64,000 bases of DNA, taken from NCBI RefSeq assembly GCF_945859705.1, contig NC_079138.1:6200001-6264000 (forward strand). Reading direction: 5' to 3'. A program made the position numbers and the translations under genes. Source of the DNA: Episyrphus balteatus. Lineage: Eukaryota > Arthropoda > Insecta > Diptera > Syrphidae. Each line of letters begins with the position of its first letter. Position 1 is the stretch's first letter. This document shows, piece after piece, positions 23,401-36,258 of the stretch. A model generated the notes under the pieces. It searched no databases. It saw nothing but the letters and a program-made list of their open reading frames with translations, and had not been told where the DNA came from.

Positions 23401-26400
23401 TTGCGTGAAATTCCACCAGAAGTTCCTGTAAAAGTCGATGTCGATGTCAAAACAGAAAATAGTCTAAATTTGTTAGAAAATGTGGGTGCTATTAAAAATG
23501 AAGACGACGAAGAACCTATTATATCGGTTAGTCTTCCCATAGCAGCTCTGCAACCTCCACCACAACCAATAGAAGCACCACCACCTTTAAGATCACTCTC
23601 CTCCCCTATTCCTAATCTGCCTCATCACTCACAATCAGCACCCGTATCAACCGTTACATCACCAGTTGTGCCTCCAAAAACGGCGACAATTCATCAAATG
23701 AAACCAACCAAATCGATATTTGATCTTGATTTCGATGATGATAATGATCCGTTGCATATGTTTGTAGAAGCGGCTAGTAAAACTAAAAACGGCATTATAT
23801 CAACTCGTCATGAAGACAAGTCATCATCATCATTAAAAGAGCTTCAAGAGAAAAGCGATCGACAAGAAAACGCAGATGAAGATGAAACTTCTAAAAGCAA
23901 AGAGGAACACTTGAAAATTAAATCTCAGTCCGAACAGAAAGATCGGCTAAATAAAATGCCAGTTTCACAACAACAGCAACAAACTTTAGCACCTCCACAG
24001 CCAGAACAACCTTCAGATCAAATGATGCCTTTGTATTTGAATTTTCCAACTTATGAAGTTGTCGAAGATTCAGCTTGCGAAGCCAAGCAACGTTATGATA
24101 TCCAAACAAATCAAATTACCAAATTTCATATAAATGCGTTACATAATTGTTACATACCGAATGTCAACGGTAATTGGGATCATTCAACTCCACCTAATAA
24201 TATCGCTATCGATGTCGATGAAAGTGTTAAGTTGGAAAATGATAGTCTATATGCAAATGTTGTGCCAAAGTATGGTTGTTTAGTCAAAGAACGAATACCA
24301 AAGGATCTGAGCTACGTAAAATTTACAAAAAATTTCAAACCTAATCTAAATACAAACAAAAAGTCTGATAAACCACCGCCGCTGCCTTTCCTGGGCGTAG
24401 CTAATATTCATAGACGGCAACACTTTCATTTGCATCATTATCATAGAAAATTAAAGAAAAAGGCAGCAAAAAATCAAAACAGCAAAGATACCAACAAGAA
24501 GCAAAGCAAAAAATCATCAAATGAGAAAGGCAAAACGAAAAAGAAAATAAAAATAACTAAAATCAATGGTGATGAAGCAGAAGCAGCCGTTATAAAAGAT
24601 AACAATAATCAAGGTGCACCAACATTGTTTGAAGATAAAGCGACGGAGAGTACTACTCCTTCAATCGCAATGGAAATTGATGTTGAAAGTGTAAAAATAC
24701 AATCAAACACCGAGGAAACAGTAACAAGTCCTCGTCCGCATCCTCAAGTGCAACAGCATAGTCCAGCTACTAAGACTCTCATAACATCTTCTTCGCCCGA
24801 AGATAATTTAGAATCAGTAAAACCACTACAAGATGTGGGTAATGATATACCACAACCCACTTCTATCGATGCAGATGCAAAACAGTCGGTTCTAATTGTA
24901 AACGGAAATGTCCCACATCTGATGAACAATAATAGCATCATCAAAAGTGATGACGATAACGGCTTAAGTTGCGACGCAAAACTTATTAAAAGCAGTAATA
25001 ATAGTAGCCTCCAGCATATTGAAGTCGTCAATGATGTGGAAGCAATTGCGACTAGACGGAGTAGCAGTTGCAGTAATTCAAGCTTAAAACAAAATCAAAA
25101 TTCAATTAATATGAAGTTGCGGCAGCATCGCTTGGAACACTTACAACATGAGAAACGTAAACGCAAACATTTGTCGTCATTGACAGACGTCTTTGAGTTC
25201 GATGCAGACGAAGCCAACATGGAACAGCAACACCTGACCTCCACAGTTCCCCCTCTAATAAAACGTATTAAAATAGTCAATGGCAATTATGGCGAAGCAA
25301 GACGCCTCACAAACAGTATGACAGATAGTAGTTGCTTAGATGATGATAATGACTCGGATTGTTATCATGTTCATTCAGAAAATGATATAATTACTGAAGA
25401 AGAAGATGATCCACCAGAAGATGATGATTTTGAAGAGGTCCTAGACGATTATGACGAAGAAGATGGTGATGATGAAGAAGAAGCCGAAGAAGACTGTGGT
25501 GATTTCCATGAAGTAGTTACACGAGATATGACATCTTCAACAACTGGTAGTAATCATATAGTGCTGACCATTAAAAAGACACCCAGTAAAACGAATTCAC
25601 CATCGTCTTCATCGATGTCACCAGCTCCGCCGCCGTTGGCATCGTTAATTCAAAGTGCAAATGCCAAAATATCTTCGCCGATAGTTGATGGTCTTTTAAT
25701 TAGTAGTACTGATGCCGATAACTCAAGCAGCAAATTGGAACTCGGAAAATTACTCGATCTAAATAGAGTAAAGACTGTCGATTTAGTTACCAAACCCGAT
25801 TTCTTTTTGCCAGAAGCAACAGATGTAGCTATTTACAATTTTCACTTAAAAAAGAATGGCGATAACGATCATGATGATGAAGAACCAAACGGGAATAATA
25901 ACTTACCATTGATTCCAATGGCCGAAAATGATAATGCAGAAGAACAACAACAAGATGAAGTAGAAAATGTAGCTGCTAATGCTGCTGCTGCAGCTCCTAT
26001 TTCTTCACCAATCCAAGCAGAACAACAATGTGAAAACCAAGAAAAGTCTGAAGATAAAATGGAAAATGATGAAGAAAAAAGCAATAAACAAAAAGAACTT
26101 ATAACAAAAGCTGAACTCTTTGAATCGATTCAATTGACAAAAAAACATATTCGTCGCCTTGAATTGAAGAAACGTCTTCGCGAAGGAATCGAACAGGCCC
26201 AAAAACTTCATCGTCAACTATTTTTCCCCTATGAACTGCACACTTCAGGTGGTTCAAAGATTTTAGAAATACAAAGTTGCACTAGCGACTGTACAGATCC
26301 AAGTGGTGATGACACAACAGATAGCAGCGATAGTGATACTGAACATACAACAAGCTCAAGTAGTGGCAATGGTAATCTCAAGTCAAGAATGATGAGGAAA

Positions 26401-27531
26401 AGGCCACGAAGAACCAAATTGCCTCCAGGTAAAAGGAGACCTGGTGGAGGTGGTGGTAATCCACCATCATCATCATCATCATCTTCATCATCATCCTCAT
26501 CATCGTCCTCGGATTCTTCATCGTCTGCATCAGCGTTTACTTCATGGACGACATCTGATGACGATGATGAAAGTTATAAAAAGAAAAAACAAAATCCTAA
26601 AGTCGAAATCAAAACAGAAGAATCAAGCGTCGTTAAACAAGAAGAACACGATCAAGAGGAGGATACTCAACAACCAGAACTACCGTCGGGCAATAATTTC
26701 CTCTTGCGAAGTTTTAATCATATTTATGTATCGACCGAAGAACGTCAACGTCAACAGCAACTCAAACAAGCTTCAGATTATCGCCATCATCACGATATTA
26801 TCAATAGTAGCAGCGGCGGTGGTTACATAACTCTCAGTGGTGATGATTCCAAAGATGAAACAGTTTCGGCCGTGCCATTTGTAGATAATAATGATGGTTA
26901 TCTAAAATATTATGATGTAAATCCAAGGTATAATGTTTATGGTGGTAGTCAATTAGCATCAACAGCAGCAACCACCCAGTCAACATCAAAGCCACAACCG
27001 CAGCAGTCATCATCACCTACAACAACAATAGAGGATACATCCATTGATGTTGAAACAATTGAACAACCATTATCGCAAGAAGTAGTTATAGTTGAAGAAG
27101 AAGAAGACGAAGAAAAACCATCAACAGTGATAATGTCTTCAGTAGACATAGATGTGGAACTAGGTGAAACCACTAATAACAATAGTAATATCCGTATTAA
27201 TCCAGAAAGTAGTAGTGTTGGTAGTATTAATATAAATATAAATAATATTAAAAACAATAACAGAAATGTCCAAATAAATGAAAAGCGAGAAACAGAAAAA
27301 GCTGCAACAACAAAAACAGAACAACAAAATAATGATGATGAAGATTCTGATAATTTAGTTGCTCAAGAAGAATATCGCACAGGAATACGTCGCGTCGATG
27401 AAGATGTTGTCGATGAAGATGGCAATAATTGTGCTCGAACACAACAATTTAAAGAGTGGCACGAAGTGTTACAACTACGGTCATATAATGATGAATTATT
27501 AACCGTTCTGCCTTATGTAGTTATCGAATGA
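20500..27531 (+). CDS. MED26: Mediator complex subunit 26
   Basis: Four coding exons: 20500-20565, 20636-22940, 23003-23116 and 23180-27531, all with GT-AG junctions, joining into 2278 codons plus TGA. Exons 1-2 encode the TFIIS N-terminal (LW) domain, residues about 1-80, seen in MSNKLILDLTVRLTQALDQN, 'TITKEQLETTRLAKHINQLR' and 'AKNLLKKWREM'. In animals this domain docks elongation factors and TFIID onto Mediator in the nucleus. The long middle is low-complexity: Ser/Thr/Gly/Asn-rich, a basic AT-hook-like KKRGRKKGSKG near residue 715, acidic DE-rich runs, a 16-Ser run. A more ordered block (NQITKFHINALHNCYIPNVN) lies near residue 1140. The C-terminus FKEWHEVLQLRSYNDELLTV, then LPYVVIE, is the conserved MED26 tail that binds the Mediator core. 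The protein is much longer than the human one (about 600 residues). The start is the only ATG that joins in frame to the LW domain. Confidence 0.97.
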
Positions 27532-27540
27532 TAAAAATTG

Positions 27541-27590
27541 AAAATGAATAAAATAAATAAAAAATAAAATAAAATAAATCATTTCATTGT
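27541..27590 (+). promoter_or_regulatory. MED26 polyadenylation signals
   Basis: Several overlapping AATAAA hexamers lie within 50 bases of the MED26 stop codon, with another near 27616. The actual cleavage site cannot be chosen from sequence. Confidence 0.55.
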
Positions 27591-27599
27591 TACTATTAT

Positions 27600-28942
27600 T
27601 GTATAGCCAACAAAAAATAAACAACTATAAATATTTAAATGAAAAGAACATAAAAAAAAAAAAAACAAACTAAAAAAAAAAGAATGCAAAAGCAAAACAA
27701 TTTTGCTTATTGTTCATTTTGGTTTCTTTAAAATTTATATTTTTTTGCTTTATCTATTTTTTTAAGTAGTGTATAATCATTATGTTATTGTTAAAGACAA
27801 AAAATATAAAACAACACCGATACAATAACCATTATCAAGAAAATAAAATAATACAAAATACTGAAAATTTAACTAATGAAACTTGTAATAAACTATGTAA
27901 TAATTGTACAGAAAAATATAAAAAATAAATAAAAAACAAAAATAACCCACTTAAATGATCATCTTGACTAGACTTGAAAAGATGAACAAAAAAAAATAAA
28001 AAAAAAAATAAATAAATAATAAAAAACAAAAGAAGTCACATATACAAATATAATTTGAATATAAATTATTAAAAGTTGTTTAATTATTATTATAACTTTA
28101 TTTTTATGCATACATTTTTTTTTAAATGTTCATACTTTAGCTAAGAATTGCTATCATTATTATTATATTTTTGTTCGTAAAATTTTTGTTCAAATTTTTA
28201 ATTTTGTATATAAATATATATAAAGAAAAAGGAAAAAAAACGAATAAGTAGTTGATTTTATTACTATTGAATTATTTTTATTGTATTTTATTTTATATAT
28301 AATAGAACATTTTTTTGTTTTTTTTTTTTAATTTCTTTTTTCATTTATCTCTTTTTCTTTAATGTAGAGTTAATAACGTAATTCTTCCTTTTTGTCTTTT
28401 CATAAGTTGTATAATTGATTTCTTCATGAAATAAACAGAAACAAAATGAGAAAATCTCCCAACAAAAGTTTTCTTTAAAATTATTTAATTTCCCTTGAAC
28501 GAAAATGGAATGGAAGATGTTTCTTTCTTGAATTGGACCTGAATGAAGAGTTCTGGAGTCCTGTTACGTAACTCGATTCTTACTTCGAATTTATTCGAAA
28601 GTTAATTTATTTTGTATTTTTTACATGAGCTACATAGTCTTATTAACATTAGCATTTTAAATCTTTCTAACTAACGCTATTAGATTTTTGAATTACAGAA
28701 GTGCGATTTTGCAATTCGTACACTTACCAATTGAATAACATACATACTTGTGTCTCATTGGTCACCACAATTAATGCGCCTTATTTTGAATCTCGGTTCC
28801 CTCGGAATATTTTTTTTTACATTTGAAAGCAGATATTTTCGGATCAAAGGCTAGAAAAAAGTTTTGGTTAACAGAAATGAGATCACGGTGGACAGGTCTA
28901 TGCATTCAGGTAAACAAATTACAAATCTATTTCTTTAAGATT
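27600..28942. other. AT-rich MED26 3' flank
   Basis: Extremely A/T-rich, many short A and T runs, no reading frame of interest. Part of it may be MED26 3' untranslated region. Confidence 0.4.
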
Positions 28943-30748
28943 GGATGTTTTCATAAACGTCGGAAATCTGCGTTAGCAAAATCGTCTTTCTGCTTTGTTG
29001 CATTAATGAGCACAACACTTCTGCAGAATGTTTGCAGGCCTGCGTAAGTACAATTTTTAGGTCAAGTCACTAAAGTGTTCATAAATAAAAAATATAAAAA
29101 AGGACCACAGAATGAGTTTTGTTTAATAAGCAAAAAAATTTCCTTTTTCAGTTCCCTAAAATATTGTTTTTAATAACACGAAAAATTTGTAAACCGTGTT
29201 ACATTAGGGTGCACAGTGGGTACCGCCATAGCTCAAAAAAAAATTAGATGTCAGTTTTTTAAAATGCAATGGGTACTGCCTAAAACAGAAATATTTCTCC
29301 TTTTTTCAAAATGTTTAACCCAATTCCTGTTTGGCTACTCTGGAACTGTGTAGTTTTGTACATTATTTTTGTCAAAAATTGAAATATTTCTGTTTTAGGC
29401 AGTACCCAAACAGACCTAATGTTCTACAATCTCCCATCAAACCAAAAAAAGTTAGACGGTAACACCTTTTTTTCATTTCTTAATAGCCCAGTCGAATTAA
29501 ACATTTTAAATGGAAAAAATTAGATCGTGCAATTTTTTTCATAGGACGGTAGAGAGCTTAAAACCAGTTTTTCGGGAAAATCGACCTTGCTTAAACCAAT
29601 ATGGGAGTGTTTTTATATGTTTTTGGAGATGATAAATCTAGCTGCAATGTTAGTTTTTGCAAATTCCTGAAATTTTATAATCAAAAGGAACTATCTCAAA
29701 ATCGGTAAGTGTCGTTTTAAACAAAATAAGTAAATATTATAATTGATGTCTGACAAGATAATTAAGTCTTTGAATTTTTCAAATCGGTTCATTAATGCCT
29801 GAGATATGACCAATTGTTTATAATAAAAGCTTAAAAGAGAGAGAGTGAGTTAAATAACATTAAGGCTTTTTGTTATCGGGCTCGTAAGCCAAGCAATTTT
29901 AACCATTTTTATTTAGCTTAATATTCAGTAAATTGGAGATTTAGTCGGTTTACCTTCGAGTGCCATCTACTATTTAAGTTCTCAAATGAAGAATACTGTC
30001 CTACCTTTCGAAATAATAGCTCAGTTTTTTTCCCTTTTCGAGTAATACGAGTTTAAATGACCCTACACTGAAAAAAAAATTACAACTTAAAACTAAAAGA
30101 TTGCCTTATTGGCACTATTATTTTTATTAAAGACTGACCTAGAGGTTTAGGGTAAGGTGCACGACTGACAGTCAGATTCGATCCCCGGCATAAACCATTT
30201 TTTTTTGTTACTTTTTCTTTTTTATTTTTCTTCAAAATAACAAAAAAATTAAAAATTGACTTGATGATGATTTCATAAAAAAATGGTCATTATATTTTTG
30301 ACCACACTTTGTATGGGAGGGTACCCACTGTGGGGTCGCACAAAAAAAAAATACATATTTTCTTCTACTTTTACTAGCGGAATTAAAAAACTAGTGGTTC
30401 ACATTTGAAACAAATTATCGATGAAAAAAAATATTTTTAATTAGGGTGTTCAAAAAAGTTTTTTTTTTGCGTTTGAAAAAATAAAAATGCGTTTTAGTGC
30501 ACAGAAAGATTGTAATACGAAAATACCTGCCCAATTTTAAATTATATTTCATAAACCATGTTTTACAAACTTTCTCTGCAGTGAAAATTAATTTTGTTTT
30601 TCAAATAATTAAACAAATAAAATTTGAACCACTCTAATGGAAATTATTTATTTTCTTCGAATAATTTGGTCAAAATAATATCCATGTTGAATTTTTTGGA
30701 ATTCCACAAGCACCTGTAGAAGATAACATTTTTTAGAGCCACCCTAAC
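28943..30748. mobile_element. TIR element copy I (starts GGATGTTTTCATAAACGTC), carrying a nested insertion
   Basis: Colinear with the reverse complement of 37395 down to about 36715: 'CGGAAATCTGCG', 'TCGTCTTTCTGCTTTG', 'CAGAATGAGTTTTGTTTAA', 'GTAAACCGTGTTACATTAGG', 'AATTAGGGTGTTCAA', 'AACATTTTTTAGAGCCACCC'. Compared with that copy it carries about 1.1 kb extra at 29209-30341. The far terminal repeat was not found, so it is truncated near 30748. No protein domain recognised. Confidence 0.75.
29209..30341. mobile_element. Nested TIR element with ACAGTGGGTACC ends
   Basis: The left end GTGCACAGTGGGTACC is mirrored by GGTACCCACTGTGGGGTCGC at the right end. The sequence interrupts copy I between 'TTACATTAGGG' and 'AAAAAAAAATAC', which are contiguous in the related copy near 37100-37130. 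Internally there is an inverted pair 'CCTAAAACAGAAATATTTCT' / its complement about 110 bases apart. No transposase recognised, so probably non-autonomous. Confidence 0.7.
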
Positions 30749-30889
30749 GGGCCAGTTGTAGCTATCAATGGTTTTCATCATTGAAACCAATCATTTGAAT
30801 TTTCATGACAGGTCGTTTATAGCAATAATTGAAAATTTGCAATAATTGAAAATTTCTGTCATTGAAAATTCTTATCATTGAAAATTTCA

Positions 30890-31375
30890 GTTTTCCTGGT
30901 TGAAAGGGGCTGGTTATAGCGATCAGGAAAATGAACCATGAAACATTTTCAAATAGATATTTTGTGATGTTTTCATACGATTTTAAACACAAATGCTACA
31001 CCAATCTCGATTATAAATGACTCAAAGAATTTTTTTCGAAAAGAAAATTTTCAATCCAACCATTATTTTTTGTTTAAATTTTATTTATTTGTTCATTTTT
31101 CGTGCTAGCTGATTGAAATTTGACACAAAATGTAACAAATCGTTCCCCTGAAGTGTTACAATTTTTTCCTGTTCCACTGCATACGAAAAATTTTTTCGTG
31201 TGTATTTCAATCAGGAAAAGAAGAGAGTTGGTAGATTTTGTGTGTGTCAACTGTCAACTGACGTAAGTTTTCCTGATCGCTATAAACGAGCTTCAGGAAA
31301 AAATATTCAATTTCATACTATTTCTTTTTTCCTGATGCATTTTCCTGATCGCTTTAAATCAAGCCGATAAATTTT
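30890..31375. repeat. Inverted-repeat unit with TATAGCGATCAGGAAAAT
   Basis: The motif TTATAGCGATCAGGAAAA (about 30914) recurs inverted as TTTTCCTGATCGCTATAAAC (about 31267) and again as TTTTCCTGATCGCTTTAAAT (about 31342). A probable small foldback element with unclear limits. Confidence 0.55.
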
Positions 31376-31844
31376 ATCTGACAGAAATGTATCAGTGAAA
31401 CTGTGTGATATTGAAACTTAAATCCGTGGAACGATTCGTTTTATTTTTTGATGTTATGAATCAGCTGTTCAGGGGAATGAATTTTCTTCTGTGAAAAAGA
31501 AAAACACATTTATTGCAAAAAATAATTATTCATGTGTGATTTCCAATCGATCAATATATAACACTGGTTTACAAGGGTTTTGTTGCCGAAAAAAAAATAT
31601 ACTTTTCTGAAGGTTTTCGGTGTGCTGAACTCGAATCCGAAGTCAGAAAAAACTAATCAGCTCCCGTTTTTGAAATTTTACCGTTAGAAAATGCAAAAAA
31701 AACGTTTTTTTAGTACTTCGGACCTTATTCTTTTATATAAGGAATTTGTTTTAGAACATTAAGTAGCGGTTTTTAAAAGAACTGTTTTCCGTCTTTTAAA
31801 ACCTGTTTAAATCATTTCAATATCTTTTTTATTGCCCGAAAAAT

Positions 31845-31904
31845 ATTACTCAAAAACCGTAAGATTTCATGTTACATTGATAAATCTTACGATTTTTGAG
31901 TAAT
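31845..31904. repeat. 60-base hairpin
   Basis: Two 23-base arms (ATTACTCAAAAACCGTAAGA... and its complement) with one mismatch and a 14-base loop. On the minus strand the mismatch becomes a G:U pair. Could be a tiny foldback relic or, less likely, a small-RNA precursor. Confidence 0.6.
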
Positions 31905-32150
31905 TAAAGTAGTCATTTTAATAAATAGGCCAAAATTGTAAACAATGACAAAACAAATTTTCGAATTCAAGCTTTTTTCATTTTTTGCATTTTACGAGAA
32001 CATGTACTATGTCTATAGTATACTAATGTAAATTTTTTTTCACCATAAGTAGACATTTTAACGAACGAAATTCCTACCGACTTTTTGAAAAAATCTGATA
32101 TTTTGACACGTGCATTTTCGATTGAGAATTAGAGTGTTTTTTTTATATTA

Positions 32151-32605
32151 GGTGTGTTTTTTATTGCCACCGGTCTTAACTGGACAAAAAAAAACGCCTC
32201 GGGGCTTAACCTGAAATCTTGGCAGCACTGTATATTGAATGTTCCGAAACAGCAGACACAACAAAAATTTAGAGTTGTCAAATTTTTCGCTTTCGTCTTT
32301 TTCTTGTATTTTTCATGTATGTTTTACAAACAGATATAAAAATGTATGCTAGCAAAACTAGTTAAATACATTTTGTCCTTCCAAACGTCAGTTTTCACGT
32401 TTGTAAACAAATTCTAAACAATTTATAAAAAAGTAAGTTTGGTAGCACAGATTTAAAACTGTTCAAAAAGTTAAGCCCAGAGAAATCTCCGGGCTAAACA
32501 ACTAAGCCCAAGGGGCTAAGGTGTTGTTGTATTAACATGTAAACTGCTTAGCCCAGACTGCTTTTTTTTGTCCAGTTAAGACCGGTTGTAATAAAAAACA
32601 CACCT
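32151..32605. mobile_element. MITE with about 42-bp terminal inverted repeats
   Basis: Left end GGTGTGTTTTTTATTGCCAC and right end GTAATAAAAAACACACC continue inward as matched arms through 'CCGGTCTTAACTGGACAAAA' with few mismatches. TA lies on both sides, consistent with a Tc1/mariner-type target, though a 3-bp ATT duplication fits equally if the ends are placed one base out. No coding capacity. Confidence 0.8.
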
Positions 32606-34490
32606 ATTAAGTCAAAATAAGGTGAAAAAATACATATGTGCCTTAATTATGAAAGTGGACTAAGTCACTCCTAAAAATGGCATCAAATCTAGCCTAAAAA
32701 TAATTATTATTTAAGGGGTAAAGTTTATTTGAACACAAAAGAAATATAAACAAATCCATTTATAACTTGTATTTAACCCCTCCCCCCGAAATTTTTTTTT
32801 TCAGAAAATCAAAAGATATAGTATAAACAAATACCTACAAGTCTAATATTTGCAGTACTAAATGGTTTGTTTGTGTATTTTAGTAATTTAATTACCCATC
32901 TGAAAATCTCCCTAAAAGTCTCTACCAATTTCGTATCGTTAAAGAAGCTGTCGATGAAGTTATTATAAGGAAAACAACAATTTTGTGGTCCATTACAACG
33001 TTTGGTAAGGGATTTTTCAAAAAACTAGTTTTTACCTCTTTGATCATTTCCTAAAGCACTATGTAAACACCTTAAAATGTTCTTTTAAGAACCCTTTAAA
33101 TAACACAAGGTTTTTGGTGTCGAGACTTTATACTTTTTCAAAGGGTTTTCAAAGGGTTGCTGAACTCGAATCCGAAGACAAAAATATTCGATCACATCTC
33201 GTTTTTGAAATATTACCGTTATATCTATATAAATCTTTTCGACATCTTATCCTTTTATTTCAGAGAGTACCTATGTAAAATATTTCGTTATATTTTTAGC
33301 TTTCTATTTATCAAATTGTTTCAAATTAGAAAATCAGCTCATGCCAAACAACTTGGATTATTTCAAATTTTTATTTTTAAGTATTCCCGATTTAATTTAG
33401 AACTAAATTGATATAATAGAAAATATCTATTTTTTGCTACAAAATTTCAGTGGGAGAAAAATTTCATTTTTCAATGTTTTTATATATAAAATTGTGCGAA
33501 ATAATTTTTTGTATAAACCCTAATAAGGGTTCAAATTTATTTCTTCAAAAAAAATTTCTTCCTCGCTAACGCTCTCAATTTATATGAAACAACTTATCAC
33601 TCCTTGTACCAATTTAAACAAGAGATGCCGCCGAATATTCGGACATTTTATATTCGGTACATTCTTAAATTCTTCTACGGTAAGCAGAGCTATTTTAAAC
33701 TTTTAACTATGAATTTCTCTCCTAAAAAATACTTAAAAAGGATATTGGCAAGTTTTTCGCTCTGACACAGTTCTAATGATCATTTATTTGCTTTAGCGGA
33801 ATTAAGAATCGACTGCAGTTACATATAGTTGATAAAAAAGTTTTTTGATTCCTAAAAAAAAAATTTGTTCGGTCTGAGGTAACGCAGACATTAGTTTCGT
33901 TGTAATGAATAAATAATACTTAACTTTTTATTAGTTTTTTAATAAGAACATACACTGAATCATTATATCATATTCAATTAACCAACAAATAATAAAAACT
34001 CAGAAAAAATAACATTAAAATTTAAACTATAGTTATCAGTTTATCACATTTATAAGTTCAAAACAAAAACAAAAACCAAGAAAAATTCATTTAAAATATA
34101 TCTTAAAAAAATGGTATTCATACTATTTATGCTTCTCAGAGTAAAATAGATTTATTTTCAATATATATAGATATATTCCTAGACATTAAATCCAAACGTT
34201 AACAAAGCGGATGTTCTTCATGTACCAGGAGCATTAATTGGTGTAGGTAGCTTGACTTTAATTTCTATAACGCTTAAGCGGTATATAATCGAGTTCTCAT
34301 CGAGAACAGTCTAGCAGAACTTGAAGAATTCAGGCATTTTTTTAAATCTTCAATTATGTTGTACATATTCCCATTTTTTCTTTAATTTTGCCCACAAATG
34401 CTAGTTTCATTATTTTTTTTCATAAGAACATTACGATTTATTAAATAAAACGCATTCAAGTGTCCTTAAAATGTCTGATACAAACTGCTC
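32606..34490. other. Intergenic DNA, nothing recognised
   Basis: AT-rich, no exon and no clear repeat boundary. A phrase 'GCTGAACTCGAATCCGAAG' occurs both near 33160 and near 31625, hinting at a diverged duplicated repeat. Confidence 0.4.
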
Positions 34491-34522
34491 GGGGCGGTTT
34501 TGAACATGTTCAAAAGTGCCCC
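34491..34522. repeat. Short palindrome GGGGCGGTTTTGAACA/TGTTCAAAAGTGCCCC
   Basis: A 32-base near-perfect palindrome. Related 'TTCAAAACTGCCCC' and 'TTCAATACTGCCCC' motifs occur near 34533 and 34890, so the piece may be part of an element about 430 bp long. Confidence 0.5.
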
Positions 34523-34989
34523 ACCATACTTGTTCAAAACTGCCCCAACTGTGTCAACGACATAAAATGTTGAATAAATATTTAACATTAATATATTCAT
34601 TCAAAAATTCACCGTCAATTAGTTTAAAGTTCATTAACCATTAACAAAAATTGTATTGCGTTTTGAAATCACGTACCAATTTTTTTTTTAACTCTTACAA
34701 TAAAAAAACTGAAATAATGCAAAACCACTATAAAAATCACCTTCCACCTATAAATCTGAAAGTCAGCCGAGATAACGATGGAAAGTCATTGACATTTATG
34801 GATATCGTGTTGACGGTTTCAAATATTGAAATACTTCTAAAAAAGATTGATATACTAAAATTTTATATGCAGTGTTCAAATATGCCCCGTGTTCAATACT
34901 GCCCCACTCTCCCTTATATCATTTTACCAAAGTAATTCGCGATGTTTTCGGAGTGACCAGTTGTTTTATTATGATTCCGAATAGGCTTG

Positions 34990-35815
34990 TGTAGTTCGCG
35001 AACGAACTAGTTCATCTTGGTGAACTAGTGAACTTAGTTCACTTACTTAGTTCAATTTAGTTCGCGAATAGCGAAAAAGATTTTTTTTAACAAACTAAAC
35101 AGCAACCTAGAGCAGTCGTAATATAAGATATTACAAAACAACTTGCGCTCACTCTACATTATCATTTTTTTTATATATATTTTGGGTGAAAGGAACTCCC
35201 ATCTGTATAGGGAATTTTCAAATTTGGTCCTTGTCTCCTTGTCTTAAACGCCGACAGCGCCCTTTTAACCCTACAGGCCTTTAAAGAATAGGGGTTGAGA
35301 AACCAAAGTGCATATGAAATTCCATCCAATTCTTTGTGGAGCGAAATCAGTTCTTCTGCTCTACCTCAAGATTTAGATGTAAAACAAAAGGCACAAGGTC
35401 GCTTGTGCCAGTATCAGCGTTTCTTTTTCAAGCACCACTTATTCTTAATTCTGAGCAAGAACAAAAAAAAGTAGCATATTTTGGTCCTTGCATTACTATG
35501 ATTTTGATTTAATGAAAACAAAACGAACTTCTTCTTGTCAGGAACCAGAAAGCTCTACAAGTATAAGAACGAAATTAAGAATTTTTATAAAAAATAAAAT
35601 ATTTACCTACCTATCTGTTATTTTTAGGTTGTATTTGTTTTATTATGTAGAATGCCTCAATTTTACATAAATTTGGATTGGATAAAGTTTGTACAAACTA
35701 ATTTTAATTCTAACAAAATCGGAGTGCTTAAAATAAATTGAACTAAAATGAACTAGTTCAGAACTAGTTCAGTAGCGCGATTTGCACTAAAATGATCGAT
35801 CGATGAACTAAAGTG
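34990..35815. mobile_element. Probable element with AGTTCGCGAACGAACTAGTT end
   Basis: The left side (34990-35060) is full of GAACTAGTTC-type palindromes, and the right side (35745-35815) repeats 'GAACTAGTTCAGAACTAGTT'. The terminal motifs 'GTGTAGTTCGCGAAC' and 'GAACTAAAGTGCCCAAC' suggest two ends of one element, but no exact terminal repeat or duplication is seen. Confidence 0.4.
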
Positions 35816-35989
35816 CCCAACTCTAATTCCGAAGCGACATGTGATTTTACCCGAGATTTTCATGATATAATTAAGAACAATCTTGTGGTTTTACCGAAAA
35901 GACTTCAGATTTTACGGAAACTCATCATTTTAATGGGGAACTCATAGAAAAGTTATGTAGGATATGACAAAATAGGGACTAGGGCGAAA

Positions 35990-36075
35990 AAAACCACTGG
36001 TTAGTCCGATCGCAGATCTGACTTTATGATCATGTCTAACGCAGGCCGTTAGGCTGACGTTAATGAAAACACCCT
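35990..36075 (-). mobile_element. Solo end of the GGGTGTTTTCAT element
   Basis: The reverse complement begins GGGTGTTTTCATTAACGTC and continues 'GCCTGCGTTAG', 'AAAGTCAGATCTGCGATCGG', matching the left end of the 36390-37395 element in opposite orientation. Confidence 0.7.
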
Positions 36076-36258
36076 TTTTCGAGAAAAAAACTGAAAAAAA
36101 AATGATTTTCAAAAATTTCTTGCGAAACCCTTTATCTAATAAATGAAAACACGAAAATTCTATGAGTTCTCTTTGCAGAATTATTTGAATCCAATAATTT
36201 TTTTTCTAAAATGCGACTGCTGGTATATACAAAATGCGAGAGCAGATAACTTCATTTA

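Noticed and set aside
30130..30200. tRNA-like stretch (GGTTTAGGGTAAGGTGC ... GATTCGATCCCCGGC)
   Set aside because: It has a T-arm-like word, but I could not fold an acceptor stem or a proper anticodon arm, and it lies inside the nested element 29209-30341. At best a decayed tRNA-derived piece.
31845..31904. microRNA precursor
   Set aside because: The stem is almost perfect and AT-rich with a small loop, more like a foldback relic; no conservation or expression evidence is available.
34651..34935. 94-codon plus-strand frame in intergenic DNA
   Set aside because: Starts inside a T-run, has no recognisable domain, and overlaps repeated 'CTGCCCC' words of a probable element.
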